From assembly GCA_013821025.1 (NCBI GenBank), contig JACDHN010000101.1, positions 1-8,201 on the forward strand: a stretch of DNA of 8,201 nucleotides, written 5' to 3'. The stretch is from Acidimicrobiia bacterium. Its GTDB lineage: Bacteria > Actinomycetota > Acidimicrobiia > Acidimicrobiales > Ilumatobacteraceae. The notes beneath the pieces were generated by a model. It saw only the letters and a program-made list of their open reading frames with translations, was not told the origin of the DNA and did not search any database. Shown piece after piece: positions 6,879-8,201 of this stretch (position 1 is its first letter; every line of letters starts with the position of its first letter). Position numbers and translations under genes: made by a program.

Positions 6879-6909
6879 CACGCCAGCGGTGGGTATGGTC
6901 GCTGGCGTG
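6879..6909. repeat. Perfect 10-bp inverted repeat around the lipase -10 box
   Basis: CACGCCAGCG (6879-6888) and CGCTGGCGTG (6900-6909) are exact reverse complements separated by 11 bases. The spacer contains the candidate -10 TATGGT. The right arm ends exactly at the putative GTG start. No T-run follows, so it does not look like an intrinsic terminator. An operator that blocks RNA polymerase is the simplest reading; a hairpin hiding the start codon is an alternative if transcription begins upstream. Confidence 0.75.
6894..6899 (+). promoter_or_regulatory. Candidate -10 box of the lipase gene
   Basis: TATGGT, then seven bases, then GTG (6907) followed directly by ATG (6910). The spacing equals that before the DUF4234-type gene and suits leaderless transcription. 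It sits in the spacer of the 10-bp inverted repeat. No good Shine-Dalgarno sequence or -35 box is seen. Confidence 0.5.
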
Positions 6910-8201
6910 ATGCCTGTCGCCATGCGTACCGATCGCCGACGTTCAGCGGTCTTGGCGCTCGTGGCCGCGTCGCTCGCGGTGAGTTGCTCGTCGGCGCCCG
7001 ATGAGGGCGCGGACGCCACGGGGGGTACCGACGCCAGCGCGGAGCGCCCGACGTCCGAGCTCCCGGCGGCGAACCAGGCGACATCGAGCATCGCCGTGCC
7101 GCCAACGCCTGCCACATCGGCGGCCACCGCAACATCGTCCTCGACCGTCGCGCCGGAGCCAACGGTGAGCGCTCGATCCACCGATCCCATCACTGACGCC
7201 GATGAGCCGCAGGAGGTTCCTGCTGGCAGCGATCTGTACACCGTGCCGGATCCGATTCCCGACGGAGCGCACGGCACACTGCTGCGCTACCAGGAGGTCA
7301 CGCCCTCGGTCCATGCCAAGAGCAGGACTTGGCGGATGATGTACTTGTCCGAATCGCTGGCCGGAGACCCGATCGTGGTCACCGGCCTTGCCGTCGTTCC
7401 GCAGACACCGGCACCGCCGGGTGGTCGCAACATCGTGACCCTCACGCACGGCACCACCGGGAGCGCAGATCGGTGCGCGCCCTCGATGGCTCCGGGTAGT
7501 GCCGGCGAACTGCTGCTGCTCGGCCCGTCGGTGGTCTCCGGATCGATCATCGCCGCCACCGACTACGAAGGCATGGGCACGCCGGGCGCTCATCCCTACC
7601 TCGTAGGAGTCAGCGAAGGTCGCTCGGGGCTCGACGCTGCGCTCGCCGCCCGACACCTCCCCGACGCCGAAGCGGGCAGCCAGCTCGGCGTGATGGGCTA
7701 CTCCCAGGGCGGCCATGCCGCCATGTGGACAGCACAGCTCGCCGCCGAGTGGGCGCCCGAGCTCGACCTGGTCGGCACGTTCGCCGGTGCGCCTCCGACC
7801 GAGATCAGCACGATCGTCGGTGTCGCCCTTCCAGGAGGCTCGTCATCGTTCATCTACCTGCTGGTCGCCGGGTACGCCGAGGCGTACGGCGATGACGCCG
7901 ATCCGGCCACCTTCTTCACGCCAGCGGGGCTCCGAGACCTCGACCTCGCCGACGAGCTGTGCGTGGGCGAACTGTTCGGCGCGCTGGCAGATGTCACGGC
8001 TGACGCCTACCTTCCCGGAGCCGGATCCGAACCGCCCTGGACCGAACTTGCGAGTGAGAACGACGCCGGCACGACAGCTGTCGATGCGCCGCTGCTGATC
8101 ATCCACAGCGCCGTCGATGACACCGTCCCGGCGGTCCTCAGCGAGATCGCCTTCGACCGGCTGTGCAGGCTCGGTCAGGTGGTGGAGCGGCGCGTGCCGC
8201 C
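6907..8201 (+). CDS. Secreted lipase-family lipoprotein, 3' end beyond the window
   Basis: The gene encodes an exported alpha/beta hydrolase resembling secretory lipases/esterases. It is open to the window end (431 codons) and its stop is not seen. The N-terminus has a basic region (MRTDRRR), a hydrophobic helix and a lipobox-like AVSC, with the candidate lipidated cysteine at residue 27. About 75 residues rich in Ala, Ser, Thr, Pro and acidic residues form a probable wall-spanning linker. The catalytic domain starts near 108 (GSDLYTVPDPIP, HGTLLRYQE). It includes HGTTG (181-185, likely oxyanion region), DYEGMGTPG (219-227), the nucleophile elbow GYSQGG with S266, and SAVDDTVP with probable acid D404. 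The catalytic histidine should lie beyond the window. I chose GTG 6907 because a TATGGT box lies seven bases upstream. ATG 6910 or ATG 6922 would also keep the signal peptide, and ATG 6895 is in frame too. Substrate unknown. Confidence 0.88.
   Translation, partial: MMPVAMRTDRRRSAVLALVAASLAVSCSSAPDEGADATGGTDASAERPTSELPAANQATSSIAVPPTPATSAATATSSSTVAPEPTVSARSTDPITDADEPQEVPAGSDLYTVPDPIPDGAHGTLLRYQEVTPSVHAKSRTWRMMYLSESLAGDPIVVTGLAVVPQTPAPPGGRNIVTLTHGTTGSADRCAPSMAPGSAGELLLLGPSVVSGSIIAATDYEGMGTPGAHPYLVGVSEGRSGLDAALAARHLPDAEAGSQLGVMGYSQGGHAAMWTAQLAAEWAPELDLVGTFAGAPPTEISTIVGVALPGGSSSFIYLLVAGYAEAYGDDADPATFFTPAGLRDLDLADELCVGELFGALADVTADAYLPGAGSEPPWTELASENDAGTTAVDAPLLIIHSAVDDTVPAVLSEIAFDRLCRLGQVVERRVP

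Noticed and set aside
5952..6906. Hairpins after folC and after the MBL gene as intrinsic terminators
   Set aside because: Neither inverted repeat is followed by a T-run, and both sit directly on the next gene's -10 and start codon, so operator or start-site roles fit better.
4998..7277. 759-codon open frame on the minus strand across folC, the MBL gene and the lipase start
   Set aside because: It lies antisense to three clear genes with intact motifs. Its product is low-complexity, rich in Val, Asp, Arg and His with no recognisable domain, as expected from G/C-rich third positions read backwards.

Overview
The window is ordinary chromosomal DNA from a high-GC bacterium. Start codons are often GTG and third codon positions are strongly G/C. 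The ClpP is of the actinobacterial ClpP2 type, and several genes carry a TANNNT box 7-9 bases before the start codon. Together these point to Actinomycetota, and an acidimicrobial lineage is a reasonable but unproven guess.

Left part, mostly minus strand: a short possibly foreign stretch with an 11-bp tandem repeat (1-58) comes first. A tRNA-Gly(UCC) gene with encoded CCA follows (96-170). Next are a proline-rich, three-helix DUF4234-type membrane protein (210-746) and a 91-residue basic protein of unknown function (840-1115).

Central part, plus strand: trigger factor (tig), a ClpP2-type protease subunit (clpP), the ClpX unfoldase (clpX) and folylpolyglutamate/dihydrofolate synthase (folC) form a tight set. 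Tig and clpP overlap by four bases, clpP and clpX are 52 bases apart, and clpX and folC are three bases apart. This is a protein folding and degradation module with a folate gene attached. Tig handles nascent chains, while ClpX unfolds substrates and feeds them to ClpP. The usual actinobacterial partner gene clpP1 is absent from this cluster. The Tig tail contains an Asp/His-rich stretch and four 18-bp tandem repeats, and the last repeat runs into the clpP ribosome binding site.

Right part, plus strand: a metallo-beta-lactamase-fold protein with an N-terminal zinc ribbon and a degenerate metal site (5997-6854) is followed by a secreted lipase-family lipoprotein cut off by the window end (6907-8201). 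The regions just before both genes hold inverted repeats that enclose the putative -10 boxes. The one before the lipase has perfect 10-bp arms.

I see no mobile element genes, CRISPR array, defence system or biosynthetic cluster. The observations most worth checking are the lipase promoter palindrome, the Tig tail repeats that abut the clpP start, the lone ClpP2-type subunit, the degenerate MBL site and the apparently leaderless gene starts.
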